This document shows, piece by piece, positions 54,438 to 62,701 of a stretch of 64,000 bases of DNA. The DNA is taken from the NCBI RefSeq assembly GCF_000282095.2, contig NZ_AKKC02000015.1, positions 496,001-560,000 on the forward strand, written 5' to 3'. Source of the stretch: Rhizobium sp. CF080 (GTDB taxonomy: Bacteria; Pseudomonadota; Alphaproteobacteria; Rhizobiales; Rhizobiaceae). The notes beneath the pieces are model-generated. The model ran no database searches, was not told the DNA's origin, and saw nothing but the letters and a program-made list of their open reading frames with translations. Both the position numbers and the translations under genes were made by a program. Numbering within the stretch: position 1 is the stretch's first letter; each line of letters begins with the position of its first letter.

Positions 54438-55349
54438 TTACCGGCGCTTGATGGTCGGATCGAGAAGCACACGGATCGACTCGCCGAGCGTGTTGAAGGC
54501 GAGCGCCGTGAACAGGATTGCGAAACCCGGCGCATACATCTGCTCGGGCGCCACCTCGACATAGTGGTAGGCGCGCGCCAGCATGCCGCCCCAACTCGAT
54601 TCAGGGGGCTGGACGCCGAGCGACAGGAAGCTCAGTCCGGCTTCCGCCAGAAGCGCCACGGCCAGCATCAGCGTCACCTCGACGATCACCGGCTGGATCG
54701 CATTGGGCAGGATATGGCGCAGGATCAGATGCAGGCGTGACGCGCCGAAGCCGACGGCCGCCTCGACATAGAGCGCGTTCTTCACCACCAGCGTCTGCGC
54801 CCGCATCGTGCGGGCAAGCACCGGCGCGAAGGCGAAGCCGACGGCGATCATCGCGTTGGTGAGACCGATGCCGAGCGCGCCGGTCACGGCGACGGCCAGC
54901 ACGAGCGGCGGAAAGGCGAGGACACCATCGATGATGCGGCTGCCCACCTGATCGACCCAGCCGCCGACAAACCCGATGAAGACGCCGAGCGGCACGCCGA
55001 TCGCCACGCCGATGCCGACAGCGAGGCTTGCGGCATAGAGCGCGTTATAGGAGCCGTATATCAGCCGGCTCAGCGTGTCGCGGCCAAGGTCATCGGTGCC
55101 GAGCCAGTGTGCGCCGCTCGGCGGCGCCAGAAGATCCATCAGGTTCTGCTTGTTCGGGGCATAGGGCACGATCAGCGGCGCGAAGATCGCCGCCAGGACC
55201 AGAACGGAGAGGTAGGCAAGGCTGATCAGCGCGCGCTTGTCGCCCCACAGCCAGGCCCAGAAGCGGAAGCGGACGGCAGGCGGCAGGGTCGCCTTGGCTG
55301 ACGGCGCGGCAGCGGTTTGGGTCATCGCGGTCATGTTCGTATCGGTCAT
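54438..55349 (-). CDS. DppC-type ABC transporter permease
   Basis: A 303-residue inner-membrane permease. N-terminal helix about ALISLAYLSVLVLAAIFAPL, the periplasmic segment PPSGAHWLGTDDLGRDTLSR that marks the DppC/OppC type, and the BPD_transp_1 domain with the EAA loop AAVGFGASRLHLILRHILPN that contacts the ATPases. It starts by a 4-base overlap with the DppB-type gene. Confidence 0.93.
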   Translation of the reverse strand: MTDTNMTAMTQTAAAPSAKATLPPAVRFRFWAWLWGDKRALISLAYLSVLVLAAIFAPLIVPYAPNKQNLMDLLAPPSGAHWLGTDDLGRDTLSRLIYGSYNALYAASLAVGIGVAIGVPLGVFIGFVGGWVDQVGSRIIDGVLAFPPLVLAVAVTGALGIGLTNAMIAVGFAFAPVLARTMRAQTLVVKNALYVEAAVGFGASRLHLILRHILPNAIQPVIVEVTLMLAVALLAEAGLSFLSLGVQPPESSWGGMLARAYHYVEVAPEQMYAPGFAILFTALAFNTLGESIRVLLDPTIKRR

Positions 55350-56305
55350 GTGGAGGCCGCCACTCTGGGATCGAAAGTCGCGTTGAGCACGTCGACCAGG
55401 AGATTGGTGAGGATCACCACCAGCACCAGCACGAGCGCCACGCCCTGCACCACCGGGAAATCCTTGTTGAGCGCCGAATAGCTGATGAGGTTGCCGACGC
55501 CGGGGATGGCAAAGACCGCCTCGATGATGACCGCGCTGGAAAACAGCCGGTTCACCTGCAGGCCGGCGATCGTCAGCATGGTCGCCGCCACGTTGCGAAG
55601 CCCGTGCTTCCACAGGATGGCGCCGGAACCCAGCCCCTTGGCGCGCAGCGTGCGGATATATTGGGAGCCCAGCACCTCAAGCAGCGCGCTGCGGACCTGC
55701 CTTGCCAAAACGGCGACCACCCCGGTCGAGAGCGCTACCGCCGGAAGGGTCGCGTAATAGAGCGCCTCCAGCGGTTTTTCGAAGAGGGATACGGCACCGG
55801 TTGCCGGGAACCAGCGATAGCCGAGCGAAAAGAGCGTCACCAGAATGATGCCGAGCCAGAAATTGGGCACCGCGACACCGAGCGAAGCGACGCTGGTGAT
55901 GACCTTGTCGAGCGTCGTGCCCTGGCGCGTCGCCGCAAGAATACCGAGCGGAACGCCGAGTGCAGCCCCGAGAACCAGCGCATAAAGAACCAGCAGAACC
56001 GTATGCGGCAGGCGCGAGAGGATCAGCCGCAGAACGGATTCGTTCGAGAACAGCGAATGACCGAGATCACCCTGCACGGCATTGCCCAGCCAGAAGAAAT
56101 ATTGCACCAGCATCGGCCGGTCGAATCCGTAGATATGGCGGATTTCCGCGATGCGTTCCGCCGTCGCATAGTCGCCCGCGATCATCATGGCCGGGTCGCC
56201 GGGCATCATGTAGACGAGCGAAAACACCACGAACGTGGCCACGATCATCACGGGCACGAGTTGCAATAGCCTTTGCGCAACCATCCCGGGGACGCCGTAC
56301 ATCAT
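55346..56305 (-). CDS. DppB-type ABC transporter permease
   Basis: A 319-residue permease partner. It has VAQRLLQLVPVMIVATFVVF and the DppB-type YMMPGDPAMMIAGDYA, then RLPHTVLLVLYALVLGAALG, and an EAA region TLRAKGLGSGAILWKHGLRN. CGGAGTATCA precedes ATG 56305. Order in the operon is ATPase-ATPase-SBP-DppB-DppC. Confidence 0.93.
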   Translation of the reverse strand: MMYGVPGMVAQRLLQLVPVMIVATFVVFSLVYMMPGDPAMMIAGDYATAERIAEIRHIYGFDRPMLVQYFFWLGNAVQGDLGHSLFSNESVLRLILSRLPHTVLLVLYALVLGAALGVPLGILAATRQGTTLDKVITSVASLGVAVPNFWLGIILVTLFSLGYRWFPATGAVSLFEKPLEALYYATLPAVALSTGVVAVLARQVRSALLEVLGSQYIRTLRAKGLGSGAILWKHGLRNVAATMLTIAGLQVNRLFSSAVIIEAVFAIPGVGNLISYSALNKDFPVVQGVALVLVLVVILTNLLVDVLNATFDPRVAAST

Positions 56306-56479
56306 TGATACTCCGTCAATCCGCAATTGACGCCGGCCGTTTCAACGGCCCGCGAAAGGAACATCGGATGCGCAGAGCCCCTGGCGTCCGATGCGGGGAG
56401 CGGCACGGGCGAACCCGCCCCGCTCCGGTCTTCAAGCGATCCCGACGCGACGGTCGCATCGGGATATCGGTCGACAGCC

Positions 56480-58045
56480 TCAGGCCTCCATCCACACCTT
56501 GTGGAAGCGCGGGCGCTGCAGCAGGCTGAAATTGAAGCCGTGCACCTTCGGCGTACGGATGATGATGCCGGCGGACGAGAACTGCGGCAGATGCAGCGCG
56601 TTTTCCAGCACGAAACGCTGCATCTTGAAGAGCACGTCCTTGCGCTTGGCGTTGTCGAACGTGTTCATCGACGCATCCATCAGCTCGCGATAACCCGGCA
56701 GTTCGATCTTGGCGGCGTTGCGATAGGCTGTCGCGGAGAACTGACGGTCGTAGGCCGTTGCCGGATCTGGAAGACCGCCGGTCGGGGTCATCAGCATCTG
56801 ACCCTTCTTCTCGGTGAGGAAGTACTGCATCGTCTGCGCCGGCTGCGCCGGAGTGACCTTCAGCCGGATGCCGGCTTCGGCAAGCTGGGCGCCGAGGACT
56901 TCCTGACGCTGCACCGCCGCCTGGTCGGCCCAGGTGAAGGTGGCGATCTCGATGCCGTTTGCGAAACCTGCTGCCTTCAGCAGCGACTTGGCGCGGTCGA
57001 GGTCCAGCTTGTAAAAATTCTCGGTCGCGGGATCGTTGGCCCAGAAACCCGACGGGAACATGCTGCAATGACCGCCGCCGAGACCGCCCCACAGGACCTG
57101 GTTGAGCACCGGCCGGTCGAGCGCCCAGTTCATGGCCTGCCGGACACGAACGTCTTTCAACGGCCCCTCGCCGTAGTTCAGGAAGGCCGTGTAGTAGATC
57201 ATCGACGGCGTCGCCTCGGCGACCAGCTTCGGGTCGCGCTTGGCCACGGCCATCTGCTGCGCGCTCATGTTGAGGACGATATCCGATTCCCCGGCGGTCA
57301 CCGTGCGGACAGCCGTGTTGAACTCGTTGACGATGCGCATGTCGACGCCGTCGAGATAGGGCTTGTCACCCCAATAGTTGGCGTTTTTCACGACCTTGAT
57401 CAGGGTGTTGTCCTGCCATTCGACGAACTTGAACGGCCCTGTGCCGACAGGGGCACGGTCGACATTGCCGCCGGCGGCAGCCTTGACCGAAGCGGGCGAC
57501 ACGATGAGGCCGGCGCGGTCGGTCAGGATCGCAGGCAGGGTAGCGTCCGGATATTTCAGCTTCAGCGAAACCTGATACGGGCCGGTGGCCTCGACCTTGT
57601 CGACGACTGCAAGGTCCGATTTCACGTTCGAGCGATCGTAGGTGCTGCAGCGCTGCAGGTGGAAGACCACCGCTTCGGCATTGAACGGCGTACCGTCATG
57701 GAACTCGACACCCTGGCGCAGTTCGAGAACCAGCGTGGTGGGGTCGGTGAATTTCCACGACGTCGCCAGCATCGGCTGCAGTTCGAGCGTCTGCGGATCA
57801 AAGCCGATCAGCGCGTCGAACATCAGGAGAAGGGCATTGAAGTCAGGATTGTTGCGGCCCGTCAGCGGGTCTAATGCCGCCGGGTTGAACGGCATGACGG
57901 CCCTCAAGGTCCCGCCGGATCTCGGCTGCGGGGCCTGAGCGCGCGCCATTGCCGGCAACAGGGCCAAGCCGCCCGCAGCAGCCGTTCCGGCCAGCAGCGA
58001 ACGACGGGTAATATCAGGGATCTTTCCAAATAAATCTGTGGTCAC
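56480..58045 (-). CDS. peptide-type ABC transporter solute-binding protein, copy 2
   Basis: A 521-residue SBP_bac_5 protein with a Tat-like signal (DITRRSLLAGTAAAGGLALL, then AMARAQA). Mature sequence mirrors copy 1: GGTLRAVMPFNPAALDPLTG and GVEFHDGTPFNAEAV. The start is GTG at 58045, supported by AAGGAGGAGAAGAC. It sits inside the transporter operon between the ATPase and permease genes, with gaps of 39 and 174 bases. Confidence 0.94.
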   Translation of the reverse strand: MTTDLFGKIPDITRRSLLAGTAAAGGLALLPAMARAQAPQPRSGGTLRAVMPFNPAALDPLTGRNNPDFNALLLMFDALIGFDPQTLELQPMLATSWKFTDPTTLVLELRQGVEFHDGTPFNAEAVVFHLQRCSTYDRSNVKSDLAVVDKVEATGPYQVSLKLKYPDATLPAILTDRAGLIVSPASVKAAAGGNVDRAPVGTGPFKFVEWQDNTLIKVVKNANYWGDKPYLDGVDMRIVNEFNTAVRTVTAGESDIVLNMSAQQMAVAKRDPKLVAEATPSMIYYTAFLNYGEGPLKDVRVRQAMNWALDRPVLNQVLWGGLGGGHCSMFPSGFWANDPATENFYKLDLDRAKSLLKAAGFANGIEIATFTWADQAAVQRQEVLGAQLAEAGIRLKVTPAQPAQTMQYFLTEKKGQMLMTPTGGLPDPATAYDRQFSATAYRNAAKIELPGYRELMDASMNTFDNAKRKDVLFKMQRFVLENALHLPQFSSAGIIIRTPKVHGFNFSLLQRPRFHKVWMEA

Positions 58046-58084
58046 GTCTTCTCCTCCTTGATCATGACCGGCCGTATTCGGCCT

Positions 58085-59152
58085 CTATGTCAGTGCATTC
58101 GTGGCAGATGCGGCATGGTCGGCGCCGTTCCCCCCGGCATGACCAAGACCACTCTTCTCCCTATCGCCGAGCATCTCCTCGGCGAAATGGCATGCGACAT
58201 GCCGCCCGGGCAGCAATTGGCGCTGCTGGGGTTCCTGCGTGCGACAGATGTCGCGCACCCGCGGACAGCGCGTATGGAAGCGGCAACCGCTCGGCGGCGC
58301 GATCGCGCTCGGTATCTCGCCCTGCAGGATGATCCTCTGCCGGGCCTCGGCTGCTGCCGGGTTGATCTCCGGTTCGGCCGAGCGCAGCGCTTCCGTATAG
58401 GGATGCAGCGGCGTTTCGATCACGGCATGGGCCGGGCCGAACTCGACGATCTTGCCGAAATACATCACCGCCACGCGGTCGCTGATGTGGCTGACGACCC
58501 TGAGGTCGTGGCTGATGAAGACGTAGGTCAGGCCGAACTGCTCCTGCAGCCGGGCGAAGAGGTTGAGCATGTCGGCCTGGATCGAGACGTCGAGCGCCGC
58601 CACCACCTCGTCGCAGACGATCACGTTCGGATCCAGCATCAGCGCACGCGCGATATTGGCGCGCTGCTTCTGGCCGCCGGAAATCTCATGCGGGTAGCGG
58701 TTGGCCATTTCGGCCGACAGCGACACCCGGTCCAGCATCGCGAACGCCTTTTCGCGCCGCTCAGCCCTCGTCCCCTCGCCTGCGATGTTCAAGGGCTCGC
58801 AGATGCTCTGAAGGATGGTCATGCGCGGATCGAAGGCCGCATTCGGGTCCTGCGAGACGATCTGATACTTGCGCCGGTGACGGTTGAGTTCGCGGCGGGA
58901 AAACCTGAACGGATCAACGCCGTCGTGCAGAACACCGCCACCGCTTGGGCTGAGGAGGCCGACGAGACAGCGTCCGAGCGTCGACTTGCCGGAACCGGAT
59001 TCGCCGATCACGCCGAAGATCTCGCCCTTGCGAACGCTGAAGCTGACGCCGTCGACGGCACGGATCAGCGAGCCGCGCCGCGGATTGCCAAAGCTGACAT
59101 GCAGATCGTTGACGTCAAGCGCCGTCTCTTCGGAAGGAGCGCCTACACTCAT
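58085..59152 (-). CDS. DppF-type ABC transporter ATP-binding protein
   Basis: A 355-residue ATPase. Walker A GESGSGKSTL, signature ISGGQKQRANIARALML, Walker B VIVCDEVVAALDVS and the C-terminal oligopeptide-transporter zone GCRFHTRCP with cysteines (typical of DppD/F, possible Fe-S or metal site). The Walker B motif has Val for the usual Pro (DEVV instead of DEPT/DEAV). ATG 59152 follows GGTCGGAGC and overlaps the dppD stop by four bases. Confidence 0.92.
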   Translation of the reverse strand: MSVGAPSEETALDVNDLHVSFGNPRRGSLIRAVDGVSFSVRKGEIFGVIGESGSGKSTLGRCLVGLLSPSGGGVLHDGVDPFRFSRRELNRHRRKYQIVSQDPNAAFDPRMTILQSICEPLNIAGEGTRAERREKAFAMLDRVSLSAEMANRYPHEISGGQKQRANIARALMLDPNVIVCDEVVAALDVSIQADMLNLFARLQEQFGLTYVFISHDLRVVSHISDRVAVMYFGKIVEFGPAHAVIETPLHPYTEALRSAEPEINPAAAEARQRIILQGEIPSAIAPPSGCRFHTRCPRVRDICRTQEPQQRQLLPGRHVACHFAEEMLGDREKSGLGHAGGNGADHAASATNALT

Positions 59153-60180
59153 GCTCCGACCCCTCTCAATTCGAGTTCTTCCCAACGATTGCAGCGCACT
59201 TCCCGGCGATCGATATCCGCGACGCCCTCGTTCTCGATGTTTTGGGGCAGTTCGCAGGGCTGCATGGAATAGGAACAGCGCGGCCCGAAGCGACAGCCCT
59301 TCGGCATGTGACGCAGTGACGGAACGCGGCCGGCGATCGACGGCAGGGTGCCGCGCGCGCGGTTGCTGTCGGGGATGGAATGCAGAAGTCCGGCCGTATA
59401 AGGGTGGCGGGGACCGGCGATGACGTCCTTCACCGGACCGCCCTCGACGACCTGCCCTGCATACATCGTCACCATCCGATGGCAGCTCTGCGCGACCAAG
59501 CCGAGATTGTGGGTGATGAACATGATGGCGGTGCCGGTGCGGTCGGCAAGGCCTAAGAGCAGGTCCATGATCTGCGCCTGGATCGTCACGTCGAGAGCGG
59601 TGGTCGGCTCGTCGGCGATCAGCAGGCGCGGTTCGCAGACCAGCGCCATGGCGATCATCACACGCTGGCGCATGCCGCCCGAAAGGTTCATCGGGTAAAG
59701 GGTGGCGACGCGGCGCGGCGATGCGATGCCGACCGAATCCAGCGCCGCGACGGCGCGCTCCGCCGCCTCCCGGCGGTCGAGCTTGAAATGCCGCCGAAGG
59801 GTCTCCTCGATCTGATAACCCACGGTGAATACCGGGTCGAGGGCGCTCATCGGCTCCTGGAAAATCATGCTGATGTGCCGGCCGCGAATGCCATTCATCT
59901 GCGATTCCGAACAGGAGACCAGGTTCTGGCCGCCGAACATGATCTTGCCGCCAAGGCGTGAATCGCGCGGCGGCAGCAACCGGAGGACAGAGAGTGCGGT
60001 CATCGACTTGCCGCAGCCGCTCTCGCCCACGACGCCGAGGATTTCCTTCGGCTTTACCGAAAGCGAAACATTGTTGAGGACTTCGACCCAACCCGATTGG
60101 TCACGCAGTGACAATGTCAGGTTCTGGATATCCAGAAGCGTGTCCTGGCCGGCCGTCGTGGTCTCGGCAAGCTGCTGCAT
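59149..60180 (-). CDS. DppD-type ABC transporter ATP-binding protein
   Basis: A 343-residue ATPase and the first gene of the transporter operon. Walker A GESGCGKSMTA, signature LSGGMRQRVMIAMAL, Walker B LLIADEPTTALDVT, and the C-terminal GCRFGPRCSYSMQPCELP cysteine cluster of the oligopeptide/dipeptide class. An operator-like site lies about 145 bases upstream (60324). Confidence 0.93.
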   Translation of the reverse strand: MQQLAETTTAGQDTLLDIQNLTLSLRDQSGWVEVLNNVSLSVKPKEILGVVGESGCGKSMTALSVLRLLPPRDSRLGGKIMFGGQNLVSCSESQMNGIRGRHISMIFQEPMSALDPVFTVGYQIEETLRRHFKLDRREAAERAVAALDSVGIASPRRVATLYPMNLSGGMRQRVMIAMALVCEPRLLIADEPTTALDVTIQAQIMDLLLGLADRTGTAIMFITHNLGLVAQSCHRMVTMYAGQVVEGGPVKDVIAGPRHPYTAGLLHSIPDSNRARGTLPSIAGRVPSLRHMPKGCRFGPRCSYSMQPCELPQNIENEGVADIDRREVRCNRWEELELRGVGA

Positions 60181-60323
60181 CCGGCCCTGATCCTCCCTAT
60201 CGGCCCGCTGCCTGCATGATCAACAAGTAACATGCAGGCGGCTATCATGCATTCTCCTCACCGCGCAGAAAACCCCATCAGGGATCCTGATACGCGATGC
60301 AGACTCCTCCCGAGAGCCTATTC

Positions 60324-60338
60324 GTGTATACATTACAC
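60324..60338. promoter_or_regulatory. palindromic operator-like site upstream of the transporter operon
   Basis: GTGTA-TACAT-TACAC has perfect 5-bp inverted arms and contains the core TGTATACA. It shares this core with the 52619 and 52701 sites. No regulator gene is in the window. Confidence 0.45.
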
Positions 60339-60391
60339 GTCACGATGGCGAAAGCCAGAATGAAAATTGCCGTCCTCCGGAAGCCCGGCCG

Positions 60392-60541
60392 TCAGCCTAG
60401 GCTTTCGCGAATCGCCTCCCAACTGGCCGCATCGGGCGCCAGTAGCAGCAGCCCCTGCGTCATCGCTGGCCGATAGGGCTCGCCGCTCAGAAGGCCGCTA
60501 GCACTGTCCGTCCATTGGCCGCTGCCGGCTGATCGAGCGTG
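60392..60541 (-). pseudogene. C-terminal remnant of a lost gene
   Basis: The minus strand holds about 46 sense codons between a TAG and a TGA: WTDSASGLLSGEPYRPAMTQ then LLLLAPDAASWEAIRESLG. It reads like a genuine C-terminus, with no start or upstream domain. WTD...LLSGE followed by LLLLAP is reminiscent of the end of an alpha-amylase-like sugar enzyme, but that is a guess. The fragment lies between the transporter operon and recQ, in a 442-base stretch that otherwise holds only the operator-like site. Confidence 0.4.
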
Positions 60542-60622
60542 CTAACCTTCGCTCGAACCTGACGCAGATGATCGTCGATCGAACCCGCATCTATGATCGA
60601 CCGCGCTACGCGGGCGGGCGGG

Positions 60623-62482
60623 CTATCCCCCGTGCGCTCGGATCACCTTCAAGAAGGCATCCCCGTAACGCTCGAGCTTCGATTGTCCGACGCCGGAAAT
60701 GCCGAGCAGCGCGTCGCGGCTCGTCGGGCGGTCGGTCGCGAAGGCGACCAGCGTCGTGTCCGGAAAGACGACATAGGGCGGCACCGCCAGCTCCTTGGCG
60801 ATCGCCAGGCGGGCGACGCGCAGTGCCTCGAAGAGTTCGGCATCGGCCCCCTCCAGCGCGGACCGGGCGCTTGCCGCGCTCGGTGAAGCGCTTCTCGACG
60901 CCTTGCCCGTCGTCGGACGATCCTTGCGGAAGCGCACCTCGCGTTCACGCTTGAAGACGGCGCGGGCCTCCGGCTCCAGCTTCAGAGCGCCGAAGGCAGC
61001 ATGATCGACGCTGACAAGGCCGGCGGCCAGCAATTGACGATAGACGGACTGCCAGGTCTTTGACGCGATGTCCTTGCCGACACCGAAGACCGGCATGTCG
61101 GCATGGCCAAAGCGGGTGGTCTTTTCATTGCGGTTTCCGAGCAGCACGTCGATCAGGTGGCCCGTCCCGAACCGTTCGCCGGTCCGGTAGATCGCCGCCA
61201 GCGCCTTGATGGCGGCCTCCGTCCCATCCCAGGTTTCGACGGGTTTAAGGCAGGTGTCGCAATTGCCGCATTGGCCGCCATGCGCCTCGCCGAAATGCGC
61301 CAGGATCGCCTGTCTTCGGCAGCCGGGAGTTTCGCAGATGCCGAGCAGCGCATTCAGCTTGGCGCGCTCGACGCGCTTGATATCGTTGCCCGAAGTACCT
61401 TCGTCGATCATGCGACCGCGCTGGATGACATCGGCCATGCCATAGGCCATCCAGACGTCGGAGGGCAGGCCATCGCGCCCGGCGCGGCCGGTCTCCTGAT
61501 AATAGGCCTCGACGGAACCGGGCAGATCGAGATGGGCAACATAGCGCACGTTTGGCTTGTCGATGCCCATGCCGAAGGCGACGGTGGCGACGAGGCAAAG
61601 GTCCTCTTCCTTGAGGAAGGCGTCCTGGTTGGCGTCGCGCATGCCGCGGTCCATGCCGGCATGATAGGCAAGGGCGCGAATACCCTGCCCGTTCAGCCAG
61701 TCTGCCGTATCCTCGACCTTGGCGCGGGACAGGCAATAGACGATACCGCTCGACCCCTTGTGGCGGGACAGGAAGCGCAGGAGCTGCTGGCGCGGCTGGT
61801 CTCGTTCGACGATCTCGTAGGCGATGTTGGGCCGGTCGAAAGAGGTGGTGAAGACCTCGGCGGAACGCAGCTCAAGCTTGTCGATGATGTCTTCGCGGGT
61901 ATGTGGATCGGCCGTCGCCGTCAGCGCCATGCGCGGCACGCCCGGATAATGCTCGGCGAGATGGCCGAGCTCGCGGTATTCCGGGCGGAAGTCATGGCCC
62001 CATTGCGAAACGCAGTGTGCCTCGTCGATCGCAAACAGCGCGATCTTCGCATTGCCGATCATCTCCTTGAAGGCCGGCGTGACGATGCGCTCGGGCGTCA
62101 CATAGAGAAGATCGAGATCGCCATTGGCGATCGCCCGGCGGACATCGACGAATTCTTCGCGCGTCAGCGAGGAATTGAGGGCGGCGGCGCGTACGCCGAG
62201 CTGCTTCAGCGCCTCCACCTGGTCGCGCATCAGCGCGATCAGCGGCGAAACGACGATGCCGACGCCATCGCGGCAGAGGGCGGGGATCTGGAAGCAGAGC
62301 GACTTGCCGGCGCCGGTCGGAAACAGCACCACGGCGTCGCCGCCCGACACGACCTGTTCGACGACCGCGGCCTGCTTGCCCCGGAACGACGAATAACCGT
62401 AGACGCGCTTCAGCACATCGAGCGGGTTTTTCGTGCCATCGTTGTCGAACAGGGGAGCGAGGCGGTTTGGGGTCGGCTGCAT
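60623..62482 (-). CDS. recQ: ATP-dependent DNA helicase RecQ
   Basis: A 619-residue 3'-5' helicase for recombination and replication repair. Helicase motifs: LFPTGAGKSLCFQIPAL (Walker A), FAIDEAHCVSQWGHDFRPEY (DEAH and aromatic-rich loop), YYQETGRAGRDGLPS (motif VI). The zinc site is made of cysteines in TPGCRRQAIL and QCGNCDTC, followed by a winged helix and a C-terminal HRDC domain (LFEALRVARLAIAKELAVPP). The ribosome site is weak. Confidence 0.96.
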   Translation of the reverse strand: MQPTPNRLAPLFDNDGTKNPLDVLKRVYGYSSFRGKQAAVVEQVVSGGDAVVLFPTGAGKSLCFQIPALCRDGVGIVVSPLIALMRDQVEALKQLGVRAAALNSSLTREEFVDVRRAIANGDLDLLYVTPERIVTPAFKEMIGNAKIALFAIDEAHCVSQWGHDFRPEYRELGHLAEHYPGVPRMALTATADPHTREDIIDKLELRSAEVFTTSFDRPNIAYEIVERDQPRQQLLRFLSRHKGSSGIVYCLSRAKVEDTADWLNGQGIRALAYHAGMDRGMRDANQDAFLKEEDLCLVATVAFGMGIDKPNVRYVAHLDLPGSVEAYYQETGRAGRDGLPSDVWMAYGMADVIQRGRMIDEGTSGNDIKRVERAKLNALLGICETPGCRRQAILAHFGEAHGGQCGNCDTCLKPVETWDGTEAAIKALAAIYRTGERFGTGHLIDVLLGNRNEKTTRFGHADMPVFGVGKDIASKTWQSVYRQLLAAGLVSVDHAAFGALKLEPEARAVFKREREVRFRKDRPTTGKASRSASPSAASARSALEGADAELFEALRVARLAIAKELAVPPYVVFPDTTLVAFATDRPTSRDALLGISGVGQSKLERYGDAFLKVIRAHGG

Positions 62483-62701
62483 GGAATCGCTTTCATGAAA
62501 GAGCCTGGACTATGGCACAGGTGCAGCGCCCGTCGCGAGTGTATGCGACATTGAGCTTAGATAAGCATGGTATGGATGAAACCTGATGCAACTATACCGC
62601 TGCCACTTCTGCTTGCAAGCCATACAGCTTGAAGCGCCTTTCGCCGACGTATAAGCCTCGTCTAGCCGCTCCTGGCCACCTCACTCATATCGATATCCAG
62701 C

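Noticed and set aside
58085..60091. Single 668-codon fused ABC protein
   Set aside because: The first half of that frame is out-of-frame sequence within dppD. The real DppF-type gene starts at 59152 with an ATGA overlap.
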